Source: Ancylobacter aquaticus (GTDB taxonomy: Bacteria; Pseudomonadota; Alphaproteobacteria; Rhizobiales; Xanthobacteraceae). Taken from it: DNA of 46,701 nucleotides. The position numbers and the translations under genes are program-made. Below, in pieces: positions 40,180-46,701 of the stretch (the stretch's first letter is position 1; each line of letters starts with the position of its first letter). The stretch lies in assembly GCF_004339465.1 (NCBI RefSeq), contig NZ_SMFY01000008.1, positions 1-46,701 of the forward strand, read 5' to 3'. The notes below the pieces were generated by a model. It made no database searches. It was not told the DNA's origin and saw only the letters and a program-made list of their open reading frames with translations.

Positions 40180-41490
40180 ATGCCAAGCCCCTTCCATCTC
40201 GGTCTCTTCCTCCAGGGCTCCAGCGTGCAGGCCTGGGGCCAGCCCTGGACCGGGCGCATTGCCGAGACGTGGATGAAGCCGGAACTGTTCCTCGATGTGG
40301 CGCGCTCGCTGGAGCGGGCCTGTTTCGACTACATCCTGCTGGAAGACAGTTCCTATATCGGCGAGAGCTTCGCCGGCTCGCGCGCCATCTACCTCAATAA
40401 CGGCATTTCCGTTCCCCGGCAGGACCCTTCCGTGGTTGCCAGCCTGATGGCCGGCGCGACCCGCCATATCGGCATCGTGCCGACGCTGGCGACCTTCGCC
40501 TACCCGCCCTTCCTGCTCGCCCGGCTGGTGGCGACTCTGGACCAGGTGTCGGGCGGGCGCGCGGGCTGGAACATGGTGACGGGCAGCTCGGACTTCGCCG
40601 CGCGCAACTTCGGACTGGAAAAACTGACCGAGCACGATCTGCGCTACGACATGGCGGACGAGTATATCGACGTTGTCGACCAGCTGTGGAAATCGTGGGA
40701 CCCGGACGCCGTGGTCGCGGACGCCGAGACCGGCATGCTGGTGGACCATGGGCGGGTGCATCAGATCGACTTCAAGGGAAAATACTACAGCTCGCGCGGG
40801 CCGCTGAACTGCGGCCCGGCACCCCAGGGCCGCCCGGTCATCGCACAGGCTGGCGGCTCGCCGCGCGGGCGCGAATTCGCCTCCCGCCACGCCGACACCA
40901 TCGTCGCCAGCGTGGTCGGCGCCACTGCCATGCGCGCCTATCGCGACGATGTGCGCGCCCGCATGGTGCGCCATGGCCGCGACCCCGACAGCTGCAAGGT
41001 GATGTTCCTGGTCACGCCGATCCTCGCTGCCAGCATGGAAGATGCCCGCGCCATCCAGGCCGAGCGCCGCGCCGCCGAGGCGCGGCAGACCGACCTCAAG
41101 ATGGCCTTCCTCGGCAAGATCACCAATATCGACTTCACCAAGCTGGATCTCGACGCGCCGATCGGCGAGCTGACCACCAATGGCCACCAGCAATTGCTCG
41201 ACGACTTTAAGAAGGCGGCCGGCAACAAGACGCTGCGCCAGGCTATCGTCTCCTTCAACCATGATGGCGACGGTGTCGAACTGCTCGGCTCACCCGACGA
41301 TGTCGCCGCGCAGATGGGCGAGGTGATGCAGGAGGTGGGCGGCGACGGCTTCCTGTTCTCGCTGCCCAATCTCCACCGCCGCACGCTTGCCGAGATCGAG
41401 GATGGGCTCGCCCCGGCGCTGCAGAAGCGCGGCCTGATGCGCAAGGCTTATGCGCATGCGCATTTCAGGGACAATCTGCTCGAATTCTGA
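40180..41490 (+). CDS. LLM-class flavin-dependent monooxygenase, NtaA/SnaA/DszA family (copy 2)
   Basis: It has 436 aa, exactly the length of copy 1 and close to it throughout. Shared stretches include PFHLGLFLQGSSVQAWGQPW, FDYILLEDS, VSGGRAGWNMVTGSSDFAARN, SSRGPLNCGP, IAQAGGS and the tail LMRKAYAHAHFRDNLLEF. Copy 1 lies on the opposite arm and is oriented away from it. This suggests an old duplication across the divergent promoter. FMNH2 would have to come from a reductase encoded elsewhere. It probably acts on the compound imported by the ABC transporter just upstream. Confidence 0.92.
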   Translation: MPSPFHLGLFLQGSSVQAWGQPWTGRIAETWMKPELFLDVARSLERACFDYILLEDSSYIGESFAGSRAIYLNNGISVPRQDPSVVASLMAGATRHIGIVPTLATFAYPPFLLARLVATLDQVSGGRAGWNMVTGSSDFAARNFGLEKLTEHDLRYDMADEYIDVVDQLWKSWDPDAVVADAETGMLVDHGRVHQIDFKGKYYSSRGPLNCGPAPQGRPVIAQAGGSPRGREFASRHADTIVASVVGATAMRAYRDDVRARMVRHGRDPDSCKVMFLVTPILAASMEDARAIQAERRAAEARQTDLKMAFLGKITNIDFTKLDLDAPIGELTTNGHQQLLDDFKKAAGNKTLRQAIVSFNHDGDGVELLGSPDDVAAQMGEVMQEVGGDGFLFSLPNLHRRTLAEIEDGLAPALQKRGLMRKAYAHAHFRDNLLEF

Positions 41491-41588
41491 ACGCTGGCTT
41501 CGCCTTTATCGACGCAGCACCGCCCGACGCTCACGTTCCGGGCCGGGGCGGAGAGCGTCCACGCGCATCGCGCTACCTCAAAGGCACC

Positions 41589-41620
41589 ATCAGGGCCCGC
41601 ATGTTGCGGCTGGCCCTGAT
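41589..41620 (+). promoter_or_regulatory. Inverted repeat upstream of the LuxR-type gene
   Basis: Perfect 9-bp arms ATCAGGGCC (41589-41597) and GGCCCTGAT (41612-41620) with a 14-nt spacer, ending 37 bp before the LuxR start. It may be an operator or leader hairpin of that gene, or a terminator of the upstream oxygenase gene; no T-run is present. Confidence 0.4.
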
Positions 41621-41657
41621 CTTGCGTCGACGTTCCGCCACAGCCGGGAGGAATTCG

Positions 41658-42545
41658 ATGCTCACCGATGCAGCACAACAGGGTGCGCCACGCGCGGCTG
41701 ATCGCGGTCAAAGCGCAAGGCTGGCACTGTCGTCACGCTCCTTCAGCGGCATTGTCGACCAGTTGGGCACGGATGATTTCCACCGGACGCTGAGGGCCGC
41801 GCTCTACGAGCTCACCGGATTCAACAGCTGCATCATCCTGTCCTTCTCCGCCGCCGAGGCGCCCATCGTGCTGGAGCACTGCTCGACCATCCAGCCTGAT
41901 CGGTTCCGGCACTGCTACATGAAGGAGGCCTATCGGCTGGACCCCTTTTACACCGCGGCCGTGCAGGGCATGACGATCGGCGTTAGCCGCTGCAAGGAGA
42001 TTTTCGCCTATGATTTCACCAGCAGCGCCTACCACAACACCTACTACAAAGACGTGCCGCTGGTCGACGAGATCGGCATTCTCTGTCCGGTGACCGAACT
42101 GCAGACCATCCATATCTCGCTGGGTCGATGCACCGGCGCGCCGCGCTTCGACCAGTCGGTGCTGGACGATCTCCACGCCGCGGAGCCGCTGTTGGCTTCG
42201 CTGGTGCGCAAGCACGCGCTGCTGCGGCCCGATCTCTGCTCGCGCGACATGCAACTGCAGGCCGACAAAAGCGAGGCGTTCGGCACTTCCTGGCTGCGGC
42301 GCTTCAATGCCACCCGCCGCGAGGTGGAAGTGGCCGAGCTGGTGCTGCGCGGCCATACCAATGCATCCATCGCCTGCGTGCTCGGCATTTCCGAGGACAC
42401 GGTGAAGGTCCATCGCAAGCGGCTTTACGTGAAGCTCAACATCTCCTCGCAGGCCGAACTTTTCATGAAACACATGAACAGTTCGGCCTGCGAGGAGCCG
42501 CGCGCACCGACCGCCCACGCCAACCCGAACGGGCGGGGGCACTAG
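41658..42545 (+). CDS. LuxR-type transcriptional regulator
   Basis: It has 295 aa from the ATG at 41658 with GGGAGGAA upstream. The C-terminal LuxR HTH spans about 220-280 (TRREVEVAELVLRGHTNASIACVLGISEDTVKVHRKRLY in part). The N-terminal ~200 residues form a sensor-like domain that is not clearly an acyl-homoserine-lactone or receiver domain; YYKDVPLVDEIGIL in it reminds me of PAS/GAF-like LuxR solos. It sits between two oxygenase genes, so it is the likely local regulator. The stop codon overlaps a REP-like element. Confidence 0.88.
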   Translation: MLTDAAQQGAPRAADRGQSARLALSSRSFSGIVDQLGTDDFHRTLRAALYELTGFNSCIILSFSAAEAPIVLEHCSTIQPDRFRHCYMKEAYRLDPFYTAAVQGMTIGVSRCKEIFAYDFTSSAYHNTYYKDVPLVDEIGILCPVTELQTIHISLGRCTGAPRFDQSVLDDLHAAEPLLASLVRKHALLRPDLCSRDMQLQADKSEAFGTSWLRRFNATRREVEVAELVLRGHTNASIACVLGISEDTVKVHRKRLYVKLNISSQAELFMKHMNSSACEEPRAPTAHANPNGRGH

Positions 42546-42600
42546 AGCACGCGCCGATCAAGCTTGCAGCGCAGGATCGGTTCAATCCGATCAGATCGCT
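42541..42600. repeat. REP-like palindromic element, copy 2
   Basis: Begins CTAGAGCACGCGCCGATCA and contains GGATCGGTTCAATCCGATC, a perfect GATCGG/CCGATC hairpin, then AGATCGCT. It shares its core with the element at 30897-30936. Like that copy it begins at a stop codon, here that of the LuxR-type gene. Confidence 0.55.
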
Positions 42601-42633
42601 TCCTCTTTCTTCCTTCAGGCCGGCGAAAAACAG

Positions 42634-43965
42634 ATGCCGTTGCGTCCCAAGATGGTTCTCGGCGGCTTGTTCGAGGCTAATGGCTATCACTCCTCGGCCT
42701 GGCTGCTGCCGAGCGCGCAGGACCGTGCTCCGACGGACGTCGATTACTTCCGGCGCATCATCCAGATCGCCGAAGACGGGCTGCTCGATTTTTTCTTCCT
42801 CGCCGACACGCCCGCCGCGCGCACCGAGAACCTCGACGCCTGGACCCGCGGTCCGCTCTACATGAACATGCTGGAGCCGATCACCCTGCTTTCCGCCCTT
42901 GCCGGGTCCACCGCGCATATCGGGCTCGGGGCCACCGCGTCCACCAGCTTCTACGAGCCCTACAACGTCGCCCGCCTGTTCGCCTCGCTCGATCACATCA
43001 GCCATGGTCGGGCGGCCTGGAACGTCGTCACCTCGGCGAACGACTTCGCCGCGCGCAATTTCGGCCTCGACAAACTGCCGCCGCACGACCGGCGCTACGC
43101 CCGGGCCCGAGAGTTCTTCGAGATCGTGCGCGGGCTGTGGGACACCTGGGAGGACGACGCCTTCATCTATGACAAGGCGAACGCCCGCATGTTCGAGCCG
43201 TCGAAGTTCCACGTGCTCGACCATGAAGGCGCGTTCTTCAAGGTGCATGGCGGGCTCAACATGGCCCGCCCGCCGCAGGGCCGCCCGGTGATTTTCCAGG
43301 CCGGCGCCTCCGAGACCGGCAAGGCCTTCGCCGCCGAAACGGCGGAAGTGGTGTTCGGCACCGGCGCGACCATGGCGGAGGCTGTCGCTTTCTACCGCGA
43401 TCTCAAGGGTCGTATGCCGGCTTACAATCGGTGTCCGGACGAGCTGAAAATCCTTTCCGGCGTCTCCGTCGTGGTCGGCGACAGCGAGGCGCACGCCCGC
43501 GAGAAATGGGCGTACTGGCAGGAGCACGTCCATATCGACATCGGTCTGCTCTATCTTAAGACCGACCTTGAGACCGATCTGTCGGACCTGCCGCTGGACG
43601 AGCCGGTGCCGCCGCACCGGGTGCCCGCCACCTCGAACCACCACCAGGTCTATTTCCAGGAAATAGCCGGCCTGATCGCGCAAGGGCTGACGCTGCGCGA
43701 GGTGTGCAAGCGCTATAATCGCAGCAAGGCGATCTTCTTCGGGGATGCCGTGGGGGTCGCCGACCAGATGCAGGCCTGGGTCGAGGCCGGCGCCTGCGAC
43801 GGCTTCATGATGGCGTTTCCGGTACTGCCGGACAGTCTTGTCGAATTCACCGCGCAGGTGGTGCCCGAGTTGCAGCGCCGCGGCCTGTTTCGCACCGCCT
43901 ATGAGGGCACGACGCTTCGCGCGAATCTCGGCCTCAGGCGCCCCGCCAACCGCCATGCCGGTTGA
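42634..43965 (+). CDS. LLM-class flavin-dependent monooxygenase, NtaA/SnaA/DszA family (copy 3, divergent type)
   Basis: It has 443 aa. It belongs to the same family as the two 436-aa proteins but to a different branch. It starts MVLGGLFEANGYHSSAWLLP and has LDFFFLADTPAA, ISHGRAAWNVVTSANDFAARN, RPPQGRPVIFQAGASETG and the long insert around DLPLDEPVPPHR. This version is closer to classical NtaA/SnaA/DszA sequences. Last gene of the plus arm. It may act on a second substrate or a later step; none of the three has a flavin reductase gene beside it in the window. Confidence 0.91.
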   Translation: MPLRPKMVLGGLFEANGYHSSAWLLPSAQDRAPTDVDYFRRIIQIAEDGLLDFFFLADTPAARTENLDAWTRGPLYMNMLEPITLLSALAGSTAHIGLGATASTSFYEPYNVARLFASLDHISHGRAAWNVVTSANDFAARNFGLDKLPPHDRRYARAREFFEIVRGLWDTWEDDAFIYDKANARMFEPSKFHVLDHEGAFFKVHGGLNMARPPQGRPVIFQAGASETGKAFAAETAEVVFGTGATMAEAVAFYRDLKGRMPAYNRCPDELKILSGVSVVVGDSEAHAREKWAYWQEHVHIDIGLLYLKTDLETDLSDLPLDEPVPPHRVPATSNHHQVYFQEIAGLIAQGLTLREVCKRYNRSKAIFFGDAVGVADQMQAWVEAGACDGFMMAFPVLPDSLVEFTAQVVPELQRRGLFRTAYEGTTLRANLGLRRPANRHAG

Positions 43966-44089
43966 AGCAGGCCGATCGCCTGCACTGCCCGTGCCCTAGA
44001 TGTTCAGTCCCGGCATTATCCGTTCGGCGGGGATCACCCAGACCACCGAGTGGGGCAATCAACGGCCCTAGCGCGAGAAGTCTTTGAAA

Positions 44090-44106
44090 TCAGCTATTTA
44101 AGCTGA
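44090..44106 (-). terminator. Hairpin downstream of tRNA-Ser
   Basis: On the minus strand, TCAGCT-TAAAT-AGCTGA followed by TTTC lies 6 nt beyond the tRNA 3' end. The short stem and modest T-run make a weak but well-placed terminator for the tRNA. Confidence 0.45.
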
Positions 44107-44112
44107 GATAAA

Positions 44113-44202
<90 letters not shown>

Positions 44203-44611
44203 ACGCGCATGGCGCGGGGGTCATCCGCGCCGTGAAGCGCAGGCTCCATAGCCGAGGCCTGCCTTCCGCACAAGTCCCTGAGCCGCGCCGGCCCCATTTC
44301 CCGGCGTTTCGCCGCGCCGGCCCGGGGACATAGACGCACTCATATGTAAGCGACGCCAGAGTCGTCCGAGGGAGACGTTGTCCATCCCCCGGCCGCAAGC
44401 CGTCCATAATGAGGGATCGTTAGGTGCGGCTTTGGCCGTTCGGCGCCTGGCCCATCCTGGCCATCACGTCACAGGTTACGCGCAGAGCCCGAAACGCGGG
44501 TAGACAAACACAAGGGATAGGCTCTTCGGCGTCGGCATGCCCACCCGCATCCCCCGCACGGCTCTCCCCGCGTCGCGCCGCTTCGCCTTGCGGCACCGGA
44601 TGCAGGCCGGA
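44203..44611. other. Intergenic region between tRNA-Ser and sorB
   Basis: About 410 bp with no convincing gene. A 13-bp direct repeat GCCGCGCCGGCCC occurs at 44282-44294 and 44311-44323. The tRNA promoter must lie in the first part (reading leftwards), but I cannot assign its boxes with confidence. Confidence 0.5.
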
Positions 44612-44938
44612 TCAGTACGTCGCGGCGAGATAGGCGGCGATCGCTTTCGCGTCTTCCTCGCTTATGGGGGCGTGGTAGACGTGGATCATCTTCTGGACCT
44701 CGCCCTGCCAGAAGGCCGGGCCTTTGCCGGGCGGCTGGGTGTTGATGTAGTCCACGGAATGGCAGACCATGCAATTGTCACGGGCGGCGTCGAAGCCGGG
44801 CTGGGGGCCGGGGCGAAATTCGGCGGTCTCATCGGGAAGCGCGTAGCTGAGGGGCTCGGCCGCAACCGTCCCCGTTAGAGCGGCCGCGAGAGAAAGGCCG
44901 GCGAGCCAGCGAAGGCGGCTCGTGCTGGTTTTGATCAT
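44612..44938 (-). CDS. sorB: Sulfite dehydrogenase cytochrome c subunit SorB
   Basis: Periplasmic c-type cytochrome that takes electrons from SorA. It has 108 aa with a signal peptide to about residue 27 (LAGLSLAAALTGTVAAE). The haem site CMVCH holds Cys56, Cys59 and His60. The segment VDYINTQPPGKGPAFWQ and the methionine-bearing EVQKMIHVYHAPIS supply the distal side, as in SorB of Starkeya novella. It starts 10 bp after sorA. The pair passes electrons from sulfite to cytochrome c. Confidence 0.93.
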   Translation of the reverse strand: MIKTSTSRLRWLAGLSLAAALTGTVAAEPLSYALPDETAEFRPGPQPGFDAARDNCMVCHSVDYINTQPPGKGPAFWQGEVQKMIHVYHAPISEEDAKAIAAYLAATY

Positions 44939-44948
44939 GGCACCCTCT

Positions 44949-46166
44949 TCAGACCGCGACGACGCGCGTGGCTTCGACGACGTTGCGCATATATCCCGCC
45001 GGATTCCAGCTCGCCTGCATCGGCTGGGTTTGGCCCCGGCCGTCGGTCGCGCGGCACATCAGGACATGCGCTCCCTTTTGCAGGGGCACTTTCGCCGTCC
45101 ATTCGCGGAAGGAATAGTTGCCGAGGTCCTGACCCAGCGCAGCGTCGCTCCAGCTTTGCCCGCCGTCCGTCGACACCGCCACGCTCGTGATGCCGTAGCC
45201 GCCATCGAACGCGATGCCGCGCAGCGCCACCTCGCCGGCGGGCACCTGCGCGCCGCTTTCCACATTGGTGATGAAGGAGCGGACATTGAGCCGGTTGATG
45301 GGGATCGTCGTCTTCGCAGCCTGGCCGGGCTCGGTGCAGGCGCAGCCATTGTCGGGAATGCGATAGGCCGACTTCATCCAGAAACCGTCGAACTCCTTGT
45401 CGAGCACAGTGACCCGGTTGAGATGCTTGACCCAGTAGGTGCCGTAATAGCCCGGCACGACGAGACGCAGCGGGAAGCCATTGAGCCAGGGAAGGTCGGT
45501 GCCGTTCATTGAATAGGCGAGCATGACCTCGCCATCCCTCGCGTGGTCAATGTCGAGCGCCTTCGCGAAGGCGGGCGTCTCGGGCAGGACCGGCCCATCG
45601 AGGCCGGCAAAGGACACCTGCCGCGCATTGGCTGCCACCCCGGCCTTTTCAAGAACCGCCTTGAGGGGCGCGCCGCGCCAGCGCGCATTGCCCATGGCGC
45701 CATTGCCGAGCTGCCCGCCGCCAACGCGCGGCTCCATGAAGCCGCGGCTGTTGCCGGAGCACTGGTTGACCGCGACGATCTCGCTGGCAGGGAAATTCTC
45801 CTTCAGGTCGCGGAGGGAAAGCGAGAGCGGTGTCGCGACCGTTCCCGTGATCTCCAGGCGAAACGTCTCCGGGTCGATCTCCAGCGGGATGTCGGCGAGG
45901 TGGTAGCGGACGAAGAACGCATCGTTCGGCGTGATGACGCCCTCGTTGAACACCGAGAACGGTGTTTCCAGCTGCGGGGGACGGGCGGTGAGGCCGATCA
46001 TCGGGCGCTTGCCGGGATAGCTGACCAGAGGCCGCTCGCCATTGGCGAAGGGAAGCGTGACCGCGTCGGCGGCGAAGGCCGCCATTCCCTTCGGCGAGAG
46101 GCTGCCCAGCCCCACTGCCAAGGCCGTGGCGCCCGCCGTCTTGAGCACGTGTCGTCTGTCGAACAT
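44949..46166 (-). CDS. sorA: Sulfite dehydrogenase molybdopterin subunit SorA
   Basis: Periplasmic sulfite:cytochrome c oxidoreductase. It has 405 aa from the ATG at 46166. A Tat signal (DRRHVLKTAG, about 3-32) is followed by the mature start ADAVTLPFANGERPLV. The Mo-ligand Cys136 lies in NQCSGNSRG. Counting from the mature start it is Cys104, and Arg55, His57 (VRYHL) and Tyr236 (SAYRI) also fall where they do in the Starkeya novella enzyme, as I recall its numbering. The Mo-co dimerisation domain is at the C-terminus (PMQASWNPAGYMRNVVEATRV). It allows use or detoxification of sulfite, for example from sulfonate or thiosulfate oxidation. Confidence 0.96.
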   Translation of the reverse strand: MFDRRHVLKTAGATALAVGLGSLSPKGMAAFAADAVTLPFANGERPLVSYPGKRPMIGLTARPPQLETPFSVFNEGVITPNDAFFVRYHLADIPLEIDPETFRLEITGTVATPLSLSLRDLKENFPASEIVAVNQCSGNSRGFMEPRVGGGQLGNGAMGNARWRGAPLKAVLEKAGVAANARQVSFAGLDGPVLPETPAFAKALDIDHARDGEVMLAYSMNGTDLPWLNGFPLRLVVPGYYGTYWVKHLNRVTVLDKEFDGFWMKSAYRIPDNGCACTEPGQAAKTTIPINRLNVRSFITNVESGAQVPAGEVALRGIAFDGGYGITSVAVSTDGGQSWSDAALGQDLGNYSFREWTAKVPLQKGAHVLMCRATDGRGQTQPMQASWNPAGYMRNVVEATRVVAV

Positions 46167-46630
46167 TGGCGTTCCCCCGAGGATGAGCTCCTCATGTCCG
46201 CGCTTATTGTCAGGCACGGCGGGATAACGGTCTAGACGTATTCCAGATTGTCGGTGGGCACGTCTGCGGGCAGCCGAGGGGCGCTGAGCGGGGCATTGGA
46301 CAATGCGAGCCGAAGGGGCGCGCCGCCCCATCGCGGTAATCCGTGGAACGGCAACTCGGCTTGGCGGAACGAGGCCATCCATGCTTTGGCTCTCGCGGAG
46401 GCAGGCCGGCGCGTGAGTGCCTAAAAACAAGCCTGCAGCAGGGTCCGCGAGAGCCAGACGGGCCGAAAAGTCGGCTAGGAAACGCCATCCATTTGCGTGC
46501 CGGGGCGCGGGAAAACCGCGGGCGGCTGTGAGGCTGTGGATAATTTACATTAACGAAAGCAAACGGATAGGTCGGCACCCGGCGCCACGCGGCCGGATCG
46601 GCAAGTCTGTCATTTTTCTGAAAAAGGGCG
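46167..46630. other. Intergenic region between sorA and the rRNA-type promoter
   Basis: About 460 bp without a convincing gene. It holds the sorA leader, the nested inverted repeat at 46387-46456, and an AT-rich stretch (TGTGGATAATTTACATTAACG, about 46538 onward) that could serve as an upstream element for the promoter beyond it. Confidence 0.5.
46387..46456. repeat. Nested inverted repeat (70 nt) upstream of the rRNA-type promoter
   Basis: Outer perfect 13-bp arms TGGCTCTCGCGGA (46387-46399) and TCCGCGAGAGCCA (46444-46456) enclose an inner 6-bp stem GCAGGC (46401-46406) and GCCTGC (46431-46436) with an A-rich loop. The stem is long enough to fold in RNA from either strand. It may be a small structured RNA, a terminator or a miniature mobile element. 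Confidence 0.5.
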
Positions 46631-46660
46631 TTGACAGTTCTGGGGGGGTGCCCCTATAAA
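46631..46660 (+). promoter_or_regulatory. rRNA-operon-type sigma-70 promoter at the right edge
   Basis: TTGACA (46631-46636), a G-rich spacer of 17-18 bp and CTATAAA (46654-46660) make a near-consensus promoter. The GC-rich discriminator GCGCCCATCGACGCGG follows. This layout is what I know from rRNA operons of Hyphomicrobiales and suits growth-rate and ppGpp control. The window ends 41 bp later, so the 16S rRNA gene should begin beyond the edge. Confidence 0.65.
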
Positions 46661-46701
46661 GCGCCCATCGACGCGGCGCCACCGCAACGGCGGGTTTGGC
46701 G

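Noticed and set aside
43969..43985. GCAGGC/GCCTGC hairpin after the third oxygenase gene as terminator
   Set aside because: A 6-bp stem without T-run is too weak to call as a terminator.
44282..44323. 13-bp direct repeat considered as an attachment site next to the tRNA
   Set aside because: The repeat does not match the tRNA 3' end, and no integrase or island boundary is visible.
46167..46430. N-terminal extension of SorA by 88 residues
   Set aside because: The Tat signal begins at the ATG at 46166 and must be N-terminal. The extension shows no conservation that I can recognise.
46210..46578. Minus-strand frame of 122 codons upstream of sorA
   Set aside because: It is rich in Pro, Arg and Ser, has no recognisable motif and overlaps the nested inverted repeat; it is probably not a gene.

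Overview
The window is 46.7 kb of high-GC DNA from an alphaproteobacterium of the order Hyphomicrobiales, most likely Xanthobacteraceae (Ancylobacter/Starkeya type). The best clue is the sorAB pair at the right end. By eye, its SorA keeps the catalytic residues and spacing I remember for the Starkeya novella sulfite dehydrogenase. An Irr-type box, a CtrA-type box before minCDE, two copies of a REP-like element and an rRNA-type promoter at the right edge fit the same group. No phage, transposase, plasmid or CRISPR genes are visible.

Layout: (1) 1-3594, an iron-responsive FecI/FecR/TonB-receptor signalling unit on the minus strand, followed by the broken end of a siderophore-ABC ATPase gene. 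(2) 4161-12209, a LysR regulator divergent from a 2-hydroxy-acid catabolic set: FMN hydroxyacid oxidase, a leaderless binding-protein-like protein, a one-cysteine Asp/Glu-racemase-family protein, a tripartite tricarboxylate transporter (TctCBA) and a hydroxypyruvate-isomerase-like protein. (3) An atypical L,D-transpeptidase-like lipoprotein (12267-12965). (4) 13101-19513, a second TctCBA transporter divergent from TctD/TctE and a third periplasmic-binding gene, probably a three-component sensor. (5) A DUF3313-like lipoprotein, a DMT exporter divergent from a MocR regulator, a YigZ protein, then minCDE. (6) 26199-33913, a sugar-acid (idonate/gluconate) operon: GntR regulator, enolase-superfamily dehydratase, gluconate 5-dehydrogenase, TRAP transporter, idonate 5-dehydrogenase and gluconokinase. 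(7) 33940-34931, a partly AT-rich gap with a small RiPP-precursor-like gene. (8) 34932-43965, a divergent cluster of three flavin-dependent monooxygenases of the NtaA/SnaA/DszA family, a three-domain RidA-family protein, a polar-amino-acid-type ABC transporter and a LuxR-type regulator. (9) tRNA-Ser(CGA), sorB, sorA, and an rRNA-type promoter running off the right edge.

Most of the window is accessory uptake-and-catabolism modules, each with its own transporter and regulator. All three solute-binding-protein genes that precede separate membrane-subunit genes (two TTT, one TRAP) are followed by a strong GC-rich hairpin before those genes, which could raise binding-protein output over permease. 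The best candidate for an undescribed system is the oxygenase/RidA/ABC cluster. It has the LLM-oxygenase plus RidA-family pairing known from pyrimidine degradation by Rut, but none of its three RidA domains shows the usual catalytic arginine. All functional calls come from reading motifs by eye; no database search was run.
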